A stretch of DNA of 64,000 nt. Origin: Micrococcales bacterium KH10 (GTDB lineage: Bacteria > Actinomycetota > Actinomycetes > Actinomycetales > Cellulomonadaceae). Under the pieces are notes generated by a model. That model did not search any database, had not been told where the DNA came from, and saw nothing but the letters and a program-made list of their open reading frames with translations. The DNA is taken from contig FZPE01000002.1 of NCBI GenBank assembly GCA_900188465.1, positions 501,489 to 565,488 of the forward strand. The letters are read 5' to 3'. The position numbers were made by a program, and so were the translations under genes. Positions 36,442 through 45,190 of this stretch are shown here, piece by piece; the first letter of the stretch is position 1; every line of letters begins with the position of its first letter.

Positions 36442-36594
36442 ATGCAGCCAGGTTGGTACGACGACGGGACCGGGACCACCCGATGGTGGGATGGTCAAAA
36501 GTGGTCCGACCAAGTTCAACCGCCCACTCCAGCGAGTGGCTTGAGCGGGGTTATTGACCGCATTCAGGCGACGATGGTCTTCGAACGCATCTAG
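36442..36594 (+). CDS. DUF2510 miniprotein
   Basis: Predicted 50-residue protein. MQPGWYDDGTGTTRWWDGQKW is a complete DUF2510 motif (WY.D..G..RWWDG..W), usually found at the N-terminus of actinobacterial membrane proteins. Here only about 28 residues follow, without a membrane segment. AGGAG lies four bases before the ATG, so it may be expressed. It may be a truncated relative of the DUF2510 protein encoded at 58413-58997. The upstream gap shared with vapB carries only the operator repeats. Confidence 0.5.
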   Translation: MQPGWYDDGTGTTRWWDGQKWSDQVQPPTPASGLSGVIDRIQATMVFERI

Positions 36595-36661
36595 CAGGCC
36601 TGAGACGGGCCAACTTGGAGACAACGAGGTTCGTCAAGACACGTGGTGCCTGATCACCGCA

Positions 36662-37522
36662 CTAGTAACAACCCACAGCCGCCAGGGCAAAGCGGTCGCC
36701 AGGCCCGAAGTTGGTGTTGTCGTGTAGTGACAGTCGCGGTCGCATGACCTCTTTGTGTGCTGATTGATCGGCGTGCCCGATCCCCACCGCGTGCAGCAAC
36801 TCGTGCAGCACTGTGTGTTGCCCACTACGCATGCGCGGATCGGAATGCTCGGACATCAAGATGTGCGCAGAGCGAATCCTGCCAGACGAGGCGTTGTAAT
36901 GCGGTCCGGCTACTCCGAGCGCATCGCTGTAGTCATCGTCGTAACCGTTCATGGCGTTTTCGAAGTCATCCTGCAATAGGAACGAGATCGCAATCTCGCC
37001 GTGCGGCACGTCCTCGGGGTCATCAATGGGCTGCGGCAAGGATCCCGCCAGATATAGCGGCAATCCTGAAGCCTCGACCACCAGGTCAATGGCGTTCAGC
37101 ACGGCCTCGCGCGCACCGGTTGGCGCGCTACCCGCAATGCGCACCGCAATGGGATCGGCACATGACCAATGCACGATGAAGTCGTCATCTGCCAGGTACA
37201 GTGCGTAGTCGACGTCTTCGATCAGTCCCGCAGGAGGCGGTGGTGCAGTCCGTTTGAAGTCACCGTCAGGTTGGACGAGTTCGATCGCGCGGTCATACTG
37301 AACGCGCTCGTCCGCCACATCTGGAATGGAACGTTCAGCTGGAAGCAGGATTCCCAGCCCCATCGGGCTGAGCGCAAAGACGGCGACGCAGGCTGCCAAC
37401 ACCAGCCACAACAGTAGATCGATCCCACGTGAGCGTCGCGGCTTGGGCTCTTCAAATACCGGGCCGTAACCGGAAGGGTGCGGGTTGTCATCGCCCGGCT
37501 CGTAGGGGTTGGGGTATGTCAC
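36662..37522 (-). CDS. Membrane-anchored metzincin-type metalloprotease
   Basis: Predicted 286-residue protein with a proline-rich cytoplasmic start, one membrane segment (LLLWLVLAACVAVFALSPMGL, about 40-62) and an extracellular zinc-protease domain. HELLHAVGIGH (around 239-249) is the HExxHxxGxxH zinc site of metzincins, and EVMRPRLS supplies the expected Met-turn. The GTG at 37522 overlaps the permease stop (GTGA); upstream in-frame codons lie inside the permease gene and were rejected. It is the last gene of a three-gene ABC-2 exporter operon, so it may process or release the exported product. Substrate unknown. Confidence 0.8.
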   Translation of the reverse strand: MTYPNPYEPGDDNPHPSGYGPVFEEPKPRRSRGIDLLLWLVLAACVAVFALSPMGLGILLPAERSIPDVADERVQYDRAIELVQPDGDFKRTAPPPPAGLIEDVDYALYLADDDFIVHWSCADPIAVRIAGSAPTGAREAVLNAIDLVVEASGLPLYLAGSLPQPIDDPEDVPHGEIAISFLLQDDFENAMNGYDDDYSDALGVAGPHYNASSGRIRSAHILMSEHSDPRMRSGQHTVLHELLHAVGIGHADQSAHKEVMRPRLSLHDNTNFGPGDRFALAAVGCY

Positions 37523-38232
37523 GGTGTCTTGCGCCTCAGTGTCGCTGCGCCCAATATCAAGAACAGTGTAATGAACCCGATCAGCGCCGCGACCTGCGGC
37601 CATAAAGCCGGTGACGTGTTCGTCGCGACCTCTTCGATAGCGTCGATGGCGTGGCTCAGCGGCAACACGTTGGAGAACAACTCCAGCGCCCGGGGCATCT
37701 CGTCGCGCGGCACCAGCAATCCGCACAACAGGAACTGCGGCAAGATCAGTGCCGGGAAGAACTGCACCGCCTGGAACTCGGTGCGAGCGAACGCACTGAC
37801 GAACAACCCCAATGCCACCCCGACCAGCGCATCGAGAATGGCCACGCCCGTGAGCATCCACACCGGGCCGGCAGTATCGACCCCCAGCGGCCCGACCAGC
37901 AACAGCGACGCCAACACAGCTTGCACGGTCGCCAGGATTCCGAAAGCGAGAGCATACCCGCCGATAAAGCTCAGTTTCGACAGTGGCATGGTGAGAAGCC
38001 GCTCGAGTGTGCCGCTTGAACGCTCTCGCAAGGTGGTGATCGAGGTTATCAAGAACATGATGATCACTGGAAACAGCACCAGCAGCGACGGTGCGATCGT
38101 CGCGAAGAACGGCCCGCCGTCATAGATCCACCACAGCAGTGATAACAGCACGCAAGGCACTACGAAGATCAAGGCCAGTGTTCGTTTGTCGTGTTTGAGC
38201 TGGCGCAGCACGCGCTGGGTCGTGGCGATCAC
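37519..38232 (-). CDS. ABC-2 type exporter permease
   Basis: Predicted 237-residue integral membrane protein with six hydrophobic segments. The segment TLRERSSGTLERLLTMPLSK is the ABC-2 signature between helices 2 and 3, and LSHAIDAIEEVA follows helix 5. The GTG start overlaps the ATPase stop (GTGA) and its own stop overlaps the protease start, giving a tightly coupled operon. A homodimer with the ATPase is likely. The exported substrate is not readable. Confidence 0.9.
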   Translation of the reverse strand: MIATTQRVLRQLKHDKRTLALIFVVPCVLLSLLWWIYDGGPFFATIAPSLLVLFPVIIMFLITSITTLRERSSGTLERLLTMPLSKLSFIGGYALAFGILATVQAVLASLLLVGPLGVDTAGPVWMLTGVAILDALVGVALGLFVSAFARTEFQAVQFFPALILPQFLLCGLLVPRDEMPRALELFSNVLPLSHAIDAIEEVATNTSPALWPQVAALIGFITLFLILGAATLRRKTP

Positions 38233-38975
38233 TGTTCCCCCTGGGCGCGAGGTTGCAGTAAGGCGAGGAAGGCCTCGTCCGCATTTGTGGTCCCCGTTTG
38301 AGCCAGTAGTGCGGTAGGAGTGTCAGAAAAGACGAGTTCCCCGTCACGTAAGAGGACGAGTTCGTCACAGCGGATGGCCTCGTCCATGACATGACTGGAA
38401 ACGATCAAGGTGCGCCCGGCCCGGGCGAGGTCAGCGAAAAGCGTCCAGAGGGATTCGCGTAGTACCGGATCAAGCCCAACGGTAGGTTCATCGAGGACGA
38501 GCAATTCTGGTTCGCCGAGTAAGGCCGCTGCCAGTGAAACTCGGGCGCGTTGACCGCCGGAAAGGTTGGCCACCAGGTGATTCGCATGATCGGTCAGGTC
38601 AACTTGCTCGACCACCTGTGCAACGGCCTCGTGCCGATCACGGATACCGAGAACTCGTGCGAAATAAGCGAGATTCTCTATCACGGTGAGGTCGGAATAG
38701 ACGCTGGGCGTTTGAGAGACATAGCCGACCCGATCGCGTAATCGTGGTGACCCGGCAGCCTGACCCAGCACGGTGATCTTTCCGTCGGCCACGATCTGAA
38801 CGCCCAAAACGCAACGCAGCAACGTTGTCTTGCCTGACCCTGACGGGCCGAGCAGACCGGTGATTCTGCCGCGCGGAAATGACGCGTTGAAGTCCGACAG
38901 GACGGTGCGAATGCCACGCACTACCCGCAGGCCAGTGATGGTCACTGCCGAGGTGGCGGCTGACTCTTCAGTCAT
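38229..38975 (-). CDS. ABC exporter ATP-binding protein
   Basis: Predicted 248-residue nucleotide-binding subunit. Walker A is GPSGSGKTT (about 43-51), the signature is NLSGGQRARVSLA (about 138-150), Walker B is LLVLDEPTVGLD, and the switch histidine is in VSSHVMDEA. It opens the operon with the permease and metzincin. A 64-bp palindromic element (39030) lies between this start and the divergent hipB gene. Confidence 0.93.
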   Translation of the reverse strand: MTEESAATSAVTITGLRVVRGIRTVLSDFNASFPRGRITGLLGPSGSGKTTLLRCVLGVQIVADGKITVLGQAAGSPRLRDRVGYVSQTPSVYSDLTVIENLAYFARVLGIRDRHEAVAQVVEQVDLTDHANHLVANLSGGQRARVSLAAALLGEPELLVLDEPTVGLDPVLRESLWTLFADLARAGRTLIVSSHVMDEAIRCDELVLLRDGELVFSDTPTALLAQTGTTNADEAFLALLQPRAQGEQ

Positions 38976-39029
38976 GCGTCAAGCCTCTCATGCGGGCTCC
39001 GACGCCTGACTCGTGGCGCCGGCGCCAAT

Positions 39030-39093
39030 GGTAGCCCGATATGCGATTTGGTAGTCCTATATATGCATCTACCAATTCGCATATCGGGCTACC
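39030..39093. repeat. 64-bp palindromic intergenic element, family A copy 2
   Basis: The 25-base arms (39030-39054, 39069-39093) are complementary at 24 of 25 positions, around the 14-base centre TCCTATATATGCAT. It is the best-preserved copy of the family and sits in a divergent intergenic region, so a terminator role alone does not explain its position here. Confidence 0.85.
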
Positions 39094-39126
39094 GGACGGT
39101 CGGGGTGCGGCTGCCTCCCGGTGTCA

Positions 39127-39188
39127 ACTACGCAAACGTAGTAGAGCACTGTTAACTACGTGGAAGTAGTTAAGTGGACTTAACTACG
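39127..39188. promoter_or_regulatory. HipB operator array
   Basis: ACTACG-CAAA-CGTAGT (39127-39142), TTAACTAC-GTGGAA-GTAGTTAA (39152-39173) and a half-site TTAACTACG (39180-39188) precede hipB. The middle site is a perfect 8-bp inverted repeat. These are probably bound by HipB for autoregulation (inferred); the sequence differs from the E. coli TATCC-N8-GGATA site. Confidence 0.6.
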
Positions 39189-39202
39189 AAGAAGGAGTTG
39201 TC

Positions 39203-39451
39203 ATGCACGGAGTGATTGGGCGCACGGCCGACTTAGGCCTTGCTGTGCGCAGCGTTCGGCTCGCCACCGGCATGACGCAGGACGAACTGTCCGCCAAGCT
39301 GGGCGTATCCCAACGGTGGTTATGGGAACTCGAAACCGGCAAACCTAAAGTTCTCAACGACCGCTTCTTTGTAGTCCTAGCCTCACTCGGTATCGAACTG
39401 ACCTGGCAAGGTCCACAGCTAACAGCAAGTGACGACGCTCATGACGCATGA
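39203..39451 (+). CDS. hipB: HipB-like HTH antitoxin/repressor
   Basis: Predicted 82-residue DNA-binding protein. LAVRSVRLATGMTQDELSAK and LGVSQRWLWELETGKPKV form an intact HTH_3 domain, followed by the beta-strand GIELTW typical of HipB dimers. AAGGAG stands five bases before the ATG. The gene overlaps the start of the hipA relic by 11 bases. With the kinase broken, the repressor may now only regulate itself or act on other sites. Confidence 0.82.
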   Translation: MHGVIGRTADLGLAVRSVRLATGMTQDELSAKLGVSQRWLWELETGKPKVLNDRFFVVLASLGIELTWQGPQLTASDDAHDA

Positions 39452-40543
39452 CCTAGAGGTCGTACTTACGGCGAGCCATATGGCACATTGGAGAGCCCGC
39501 GGCCGGGTAATATCACGTTCGTTGCAGCGCCAGCGGCACTCGGCAAGTACGGCATCGCTAGCACATCATTGTCGTGCGCGCTGCCCCTGCAACCACAGCC
39601 TGCCACGGCTGAAGCCACTGCCTCATACTTCGGCGGTCTGCTCCCAGAAGGTACCCGCTTACAGGAGTTAGCAACTGCGGCGCGGTGTAGGCCCAACGAT
39701 ATTGCTGCACTCTTGAGGTACGCCGGGGCCGATGTGGCGGGAGCGCTCGTCCTTCCTGGTCCTGCTGTGAGAACGTTGGGACCGCTACTCACCGAAACTG
39801 AGGCCTAGCTGATGAATATCGCGGCGCATGTCGGCCTGACCAACCACCCAGTCTGGTTGGAAACCTTCGGCGATGTGCTGGCAGTGGTGGCCACGCGTTA
39901 CGACCGGGCGATCGAAGATGACGAGATCACTCGCATCCACCAAGAGGACTGTGCGCAAGCACTTGGATTGCCCTGGGGTGGCGACGCCAAATTTGAACGC
40001 AACGATAATCGCGCAAACTATCGTGCCATCGCAGCGCTGCTGGACCGGGACCGCGCCTTGTTTGATGTCGGTGAATCAGATCGAGAGCGACTCCTGAGCT
40101 ATACGACATTGAATGTGGCTGTTGGAAATACCGATGCCCACGCCAAAAATCACGCACTTCTACACAGGGCGGACGGCGCTGTTCGGTTGGCGCCAATATA
40201 TGACGTCGCCGCGCCACCATTTGTCTTTGACGGCAACCTCCACCTGGCGTTGCGGGTGTCCCAGGTGGTGTATCAGCCGGACGTGAAATTGGAAGATTTG
40301 GTCGCCGAAGGGACCTCATGGGGGCTTGCAGTTCCAGATGCAGAGCGAGTAGCCACTGAAACGTTGGAGCGGATTCTGGCTGCCGTGGCCGAGTGCCCAG
40401 CGACAGATCGAATCGCGGCGACAATACCGGGATACGTCGCGACGCAGGCAACGAACCTGCTTCAAGGTAAAGCAGCGGGTGCCGGTTCTAGTGCCAGCCC
40501 GATCGCGCTGATGGATCGAATCGCGATGCCCGGTCGCGCGTAG
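39441..40543 (+). pseudogene. hipA: Decayed hipA kinase gene
   Basis: Several lesions are visible. The start MTHDLEVVL (ATG 39441) is in a different frame from the continuation GTLESPRPGNITF, so a frameshift lies near 39465-39475. The N-terminal HipA domain continues through SYFGGLLPEG and YAGADVAGALVL to an in-frame TAG at 39806-39808. Reading resumes at 39812 with AAHVGLTNHPVWLE and runs to 40543. Between these parts the conserved SLAGxQxK block and the nucleotide-gripping loop are missing, so a deletion must also have occurred. The catalytic NTDAHAKN and APIYDVAA segments remain near the 3' end. HipA would phosphorylate glutamyl-tRNA synthetase; this copy should be inactive. Confidence 0.82.
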
Positions 40544-40567
40544 GCGCACCCGCGGAGTAGGTGCGCC
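40543..40567 (+). terminator. Hairpin at the end of the hipA relic
   Basis: GGCGCACC (40543-40550) and GGTGCGCC (40560-40567) form a perfect eight-bp stem overlapping the stop codon. No T-tract follows. Confidence 0.5.
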
Positions 40568-40670
40568 ACCAAAGTTGACACCGAAGTCAACTTACGGCGG
40601 ATACCGCCGCGCCCTCACCCATGGCCACGATGGCAAGGTGACCGGATTTGTCGTCACCCGAGGGGCTGAA

Positions 40671-41960
40671 GTGAGCAGATACGCAAGAAGAACGATGGCC
40701 GTCATAGTAAGCGCGGCGCTGATCGCAACTGGAATGTTGGCCACATCGGCCACTATGGCAAACGCAGCGCCAGCGCCCGGCACGATTGTCTTCATCAAGA
40801 ACAAAGAAGTGTGGATGGCCAAAGGAGACGGCACTGGGCAAATTCAAGTATCCAACAGTGGGCAGATCCTTGAGTACCGGTCGCCGACCATGGCCGACGA
40901 CGGCACTATCCTCGCACTCAAGAGCAACGACGTGGTTCGGATGAAAACCGATGGCACGATCCTGAACACGTGGCCAGCCGGCACGCTGTTCCCGCCAAGT
41001 GAGGCCCAGAACTCCACACAAAAGGTGCATGTTTCACCTGACGGCAAGAAAGTCGCGCTCGGTCTCGCAGCGATCGTCTCCGGTGGTGGCTTCGGCGGTT
41101 GGGACATCGCCTACGGCACCCAGTTCTCAGCATCACATCAGCGCACCAATCTCAGCCCGACTCGGCTGTACTACAAGGACGCGAAGTGGATCAGCAATAA
41201 CCGGGTCATCATGGTCAATGACGAGACTTCGCAGGAATCCATCGCACTGTTCAGCCTGACCGACGGCGCACCCACCACATGGTTCGACGACAGCGATATC
41301 TTCCCGTCCGACTATCCGCTTGACCAGATAGAACCAGAACTGTCTGCCGACGGCACACGATTGGTCACGCTGCGCGGATACATGTCGGACAGAGAACTGA
41401 TCGTCTACACCGTCACGGGCAATGCTCGTACCGGAATCCCCGCCAAACCAACTGTCAAATGCGTACTTGGAAGCGGCGGAGACAACAAATTCGAGAACCC
41501 GACGATCTCCTCCAACAACAAGGCACTCGCCTGGGAGATGAGCGGCGGCATCTGGATCAAGAATGACCTGAACAACTGCGCCACCAGCGATGCTCGCCTG
41601 GCCATTCCAGGCGGTTCAGATCCGAGTTGGTCCAAGGCCGCCTACAAGGTTCCGAAGAAGGCATCGAACTCGTCGCCCAAAGCGGCCAAGAAGAAGTTCA
41701 AAGTCGTCAAGAAGCCAAAGATCAAAGGCAAAGCCAAGGTCAGCAAGACACTCAAAGTGACCAAGGGCAAGTGGAAGAAGAAGCCCACCAAGTTCAAGTA
41801 CCAGTGGCTGCGCGGCAAGAAGAAGATCAAAGCTGCCACGAAGGTCAAATACAAGGTCAAGAAGGCCGACAGACGCAAGAAGTTGCGTGTCAAAGTCACC
41901 GTGAAACGCAACGGATTCGCCAATAAGAAGATCACTGTCACCACCAAGAAAATCCGATAA
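40671..41960 (+). CDS. Secreted beta-propeller-like protein with lysine-rich Ig tail (paralogue 1)
   Basis: Predicted 429-residue exported protein. GTG 40671 was chosen because GAGGGG precedes it and the signal peptide (RYARRTMAVIVSAALIATGMLA) starts there exactly as in the tandem paralogue. The mature N-terminal 300 residues contain TolB/WD40-like strands (IVFIKNKEVWMAKGDG, LSADGTRLVTLRG). The C-terminal 100 residues form a domain of the pattern 'G.akVsKtLkVtkG.W....kYQWLRgkKkIk.AtkvkYkVkkaD..kkLrVkVtV', extremely rich in lysine. It is separated from its paralogue by 15 bases, so the two form an operon. Probable role: surface-bound scaffold or sensor; no catalytic residues seen. Confidence 0.75.
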   Translation: MSRYARRTMAVIVSAALIATGMLATSATMANAAPAPGTIVFIKNKEVWMAKGDGTGQIQVSNSGQILEYRSPTMADDGTILALKSNDVVRMKTDGTILNTWPAGTLFPPSEAQNSTQKVHVSPDGKKVALGLAAIVSGGGFGGWDIAYGTQFSASHQRTNLSPTRLYYKDAKWISNNRVIMVNDETSQESIALFSLTDGAPTTWFDDSDIFPSDYPLDQIEPELSADGTRLVTLRGYMSDRELIVYTVTGNARTGIPAKPTVKCVLGSGGDNKFENPTISSNNKALAWEMSGGIWIKNDLNNCATSDARLAIPGGSDPSWSKAAYKVPKKASNSSPKAAKKKFKVVKKPKIKGKAKVSKTLKVTKGKWKKKPTKFKYQWLRGKKKIKAATKVKYKVKKADRRKKLRVKVTVKRNGFANKKITVTTKKIR

Positions 41961-41975
41961 CGCAGGGAGCCCGAA

Positions 41976-43274
41976 GTGAAGAGATATGCAAGAAGGACGA
42001 TAGCCGTCCTTGTCAGTGCGGCGCTTGCCGCAACCGGAATGCTGGCGGCGACGACCTCCGCAACCGTTGCCCAAGCTGCAGCGGCACCGGGGACCCTCGT
42101 CTACATCAAGAACAACGAGGTGTGGATGGCTAAAGGTGACGGCACCGGGCAAATCCAAGTGTCGCGGGACGGCAACATCACTCGTTACACCTCGCCATCC
42201 ATGTCCGATGACGGTGTCATCACCGCACTGAAGGGTCGCGAGATCGTTCGGATGAAGACGGACGGCACGATCCTGAGCAAATGGGATACCGGCACGCTGC
42301 TGCCTGCGAGTGAATCAGGAATTCAGCACACCATCAGTGCGCATGTGTCTCCGAATGGAAAGAAAGTTGCCTACAGCCAAAGCGCGATTCTGTCGAACTG
42401 GTCGGTCACGGCAGGCACTCGATTCTCGGCCTCGCACCAATACTCCAACGGCGGGCCGCAACTGCTCCACGGATACGGCGATGCGAAATGGATCACCGAC
42501 AGCCGGGTCATCATCAAGAACTACAGTTCGATCTACTTGCACAATGTTGGTGCCTCGGCTGCGACCGAATGGTTCAACGACGAGGATATCTTCCCCGGTG
42601 ACCCAGATGACTGGTTGCACTTCCCGCAGGAACAGTGGGACCCGGAACTCTCGGCCGATGGCAAAGCGCTGGTGACCATGCGCGGTCCCGTTGAGGACCC
42701 AAACATGATCGTCTACACGGTCACCGGGAATGCGCGAACCGCCATCCCTGCGAAGCCGGCATTCAAGTGTGCCTTCAATGGTGGTGAAGACGAGGAGTTC
42801 GGCTCCCCGACTATCGCCCCGAACAGCACCGCGCTCGCCTGGCAGATGAAAGAAGGCATCTGGCTCAAGAACAACCTGAACAGTTGCGCGACCACAGACG
42901 TCAAGCTGATCATCCCCGGGGCCTCGGAACCAAGCTGGTCGAAGGTGGCTTACAAGGCGCCTAAGAAGAATGGGTCGAACTCGTCGCCTAAGGCGAACAA
43001 GAAGAAGTTCAAAGTCGTCAAGAAGCCCAAGGTCAAGGGCACAGTCAAGGTCGGCAAGAAGCTGAAGGTGACCAAGGCCAAACTGAAGCCGAAGCCAGCG
43101 AAGATCAAGTACCAGTGGTTCCGTGGCAAGAAGAAGATCAAGGGTGCCACCAAGGCAAAGTACAAGGTCAAGAAGGCCGACAAAGGCAAGAAACTGCGCG
43201 TCAAAGTCACCGTGACACACAAGAAGACGGCCAAGAAGGTCTTCACCATCAAGATCAAGAAGAAGGTGCGCTGA
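41976..43274 (+). CDS. Secreted beta-propeller-like protein with lysine-rich Ig tail (paralogue 2)
   Basis: Predicted 432-residue exported protein, a tandem duplicate of the preceding gene; almost every segment is alignable (for example NNEVWMAKGDGTGQIQVS versus NKEVWMAKGDGTGQIQVS). AGGGAG lies six bases before GTG 41976. The signal peptide is followed by a TolB-like region and a lysine-rich Ig-type domain ending in TIKIKKKVR. The central region differs more than the ends (FSASHQYSNGGPQLLHGYGD versus its counterpart), which suggests divergence of the exposed part. The histidine kinase gene begins 24 bases after its stop, so the kinase may be co-transcribed. Confidence 0.75.
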   Translation: MKRYARRTIAVLVSAALAATGMLAATTSATVAQAAAAPGTLVYIKNNEVWMAKGDGTGQIQVSRDGNITRYTSPSMSDDGVITALKGREIVRMKTDGTILSKWDTGTLLPASESGIQHTISAHVSPNGKKVAYSQSAILSNWSVTAGTRFSASHQYSNGGPQLLHGYGDAKWITDSRVIIKNYSSIYLHNVGASAATEWFNDEDIFPGDPDDWLHFPQEQWDPELSADGKALVTMRGPVEDPNMIVYTVTGNARTAIPAKPAFKCAFNGGEDEEFGSPTIAPNSTALAWQMKEGIWLKNNLNSCATTDVKLIIPGASEPSWSKVAYKAPKKNGSNSSPKANKKKFKVVKKPKVKGTVKVGKKLKVTKAKLKPKPAKIKYQWFRGKKKIKGATKAKYKVKKADKGKKLRVKVTVTHKKTAKKVFTIKIKKKVR

Positions 43275-43298
43275 GCCACGCCGAAATCGGTATCGACC

Positions 43299-45188
43299 AT
43301 GACAACACCACATGGAGCTGTCGTTACGCTCGATGCTATGCGATACGGCACACTCACTCACTGGCTCACGGCGGTGTTGTGTGGTGTCTGGTTTGTGGGG
43401 TTCGGCTGGTCCGAACCCCACACCGCGCTTTTGGCCACTCCGCTCGTCATCGCGGGTGCTGCACTGCTGCCGGTTTCGGCTCGCGGCGGTGCAGCACTTG
43501 TGGTCTTGGCGCAAATTGTCACACTGATCGCCGGCGCTGGGTGGGGCAACGTTGAACTCGTCCTGATGATGGCGTTTGCCCTGTTCACGCTGGGCCGCAC
43601 GGATTCGCAGTGGTGGCCGGGCGTGGCCGCGGTGCTAGTCGGCGCCGGGGCATCGGCGGCTCGTGACGGGATAACCGTGGGCAAATTCGCCATCGTCGGC
43701 GTGCTTTACGCCATGCTCTGGTTATTCGGCGTGGTGGTGCGCCACCGCGCGATAGGCGCCTACCGGGCGGTGGCGCAGGCAACGGAACTCGCGCGGCAAG
43801 ACCCCGAAGTCGTCAGTGCACGGCTTGCGGTCGCTGAACGAGCCCAACTGGCCGATAAAGCGATCTTTGCCATCCGTGCTGCGATCTTGCGGATGCAAGA
43901 TGCGGCGCGTGACGCGCTGAACGGTCTCGACGCTGAGTCGGTGCGGGCAGTGCACTCGCGCGGGGTGACCGCTGTGGCCGAACTCGGTGAGCTACTGGGG
44001 TTGTTACGCGAACCGCCACCGGCGGATGATCCCCCTCGTCCATCACTCGCCACACCGGCCACAAAGAACCGTGACCTCTACCCGGCCCTGGGCATCACTG
44101 TGGTTTTGGGCGTTGTGTGGTTCGCCGCGCCCGGATTGGAACTGGGCGTCGGTGTTCTGGTGTTGTACGTCGGGACGATAGCGGCTGTGGCGCTGCGTCG
44201 TGTCGCGCCTGTCACCGCTTGCCTGGTGGCTGCCGTTGCCAGCGTCGTGGCGGCGATTGACCCACCCGCGGTTCCAGAACAACTGCTGCCGGCTGCTGCC
44301 GGATACGCTCTGATCGCTTGGACTGTCGCAAGTCACACGATCTATCGGGTGTGGACCGCATGGGCGTTGCTGATAGCGGCGGCAGTTTCGGTGGCTGTCA
44401 GCTATGGGCTACGCGGCATTGCTTTCATTCTGTTGATCTTTGCGGCATCGACCTGGGCCGGTTATGCGTGGCACGAGCGTGACCGGATCCTGCGCGCCGC
44501 CGAACTGCGATCCAAGAGTCTGCAGGCGCAGATCAAGGATGCGACTTTGACCGCCACGAGGGCGGAACGACTTGGTCTGGCACGGGAGCTTCACGATGTC
44601 ACGAGCCATTCGGTCGGTGCGATGCTGATGCAGGCCGGGGCCGCGCGTGCGCTGCGTGACAGCGCGCCTGCCGAGGCTCGCGCCGCCCTGACGACCGTGA
44701 TCGACACCGCCGATGCGGCATTGCAGGGGATCGACGTGCTGGTGGCAGCGCTTGACGGCGGCGACTACGGCCCGATGTGGTACTCCTATGCGGACACCTG
44801 TGATCTGCGTGAAGCTTTGGACCGACTGATCCAGGACATGAGCGTCATCGGCATGGACATCACCACCGAACTGCACGAATTGCCTCAATCCCCGGCTTTG
44901 ACAGCCGCGACTTTCCGCGTGGTTCAAGAAGGATTGGCCAATGCGGCGCGTCATGCGCCGGGTGCGAAAGTTCGCGTATCAGTTGCGCGAAATGCTCATA
45001 CCTATATTGTTCGAATAAGTGACGATGGTGCCGATACGTCGGTGATGTCCGGTTTTGGGTTCGGTTTGGCGGGCTTGCGTGAGCGCGTGCAGTCGTGCGC
45101 GGGAGAGTTCAGCGCTGGGCGTGAAGGTGACCGAGGGTTCACTATTGAAGCGAGATTGCCTCTGGATGGAGGACGAGCACTGGAGTGA
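43299..45188 (+). CDS. DesK/NarL-type sensor histidine kinase with a duplicated, degenerate front half
   Basis: Predicted 629-residue membrane kinase. Residues about 14-150 form a first set of membrane helices, followed by a helical block (RAQLADKAIFAIRAAILRMQ...VAELGELLGLLREPP) that has the layout of a HisKA_3 dimerisation helix but no phosphoacceptor histidine. A second set of membrane helices (about 265-390) leads to a normal HisKA_3 box ARELHDVTSHSVGAML with H432, then the ATPase motifs VQEGLANAARHA and GFGFGLAGLRER. It looks like a kinase duplicated in tandem whose first catalytic domain was lost. ATG 43338 is an alternative start. The stop overlaps the regulator gene. The signal is unknown; the adjacent secreted paralogues are candidate targets. 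Confidence 0.85.
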   Translation: MTTPHGAVVTLDAMRYGTLTHWLTAVLCGVWFVGFGWSEPHTALLATPLVIAGAALLPVSARGGAALVVLAQIVTLIAGAGWGNVELVLMMAFALFTLGRTDSQWWPGVAAVLVGAGASAARDGITVGKFAIVGVLYAMLWLFGVVVRHRAIGAYRAVAQATELARQDPEVVSARLAVAERAQLADKAIFAIRAAILRMQDAARDALNGLDAESVRAVHSRGVTAVAELGELLGLLREPPPADDPPRPSLATPATKNRDLYPALGITVVLGVVWFAAPGLELGVGVLVLYVGTIAAVALRRVAPVTACLVAAVASVVAAIDPPAVPEQLLPAAAGYALIAWTVASHTIYRVWTAWALLIAAAVSVAVSYGLRGIAFILLIFAASTWAGYAWHERDRILRAAELRSKSLQAQIKDATLTATRAERLGLARELHDVTSHSVGAMLMQAGAARALRDSAPAEARAALTTVIDTADAALQGIDVLVAALDGGDYGPMWYSYADTCDLREALDRLIQDMSVIGMDITTELHELPQSPALTAATFRVVQEGLANAARHAPGAKVRVSVARNAHTYIVRISDDGADTSVMSGFGFGLAGLRERVQSCAGEFSAGREGDRGFTIEARLPLDGGRALE

Positions 45189-45190
45189 CG

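Noticed and set aside
37523-37861. N-terminal extension of the metzincin gene
   Set aside because: It lies within the permease gene, is Arg/Gly-rich noise, and GTG 37522 gives a clean GTGA coupling.
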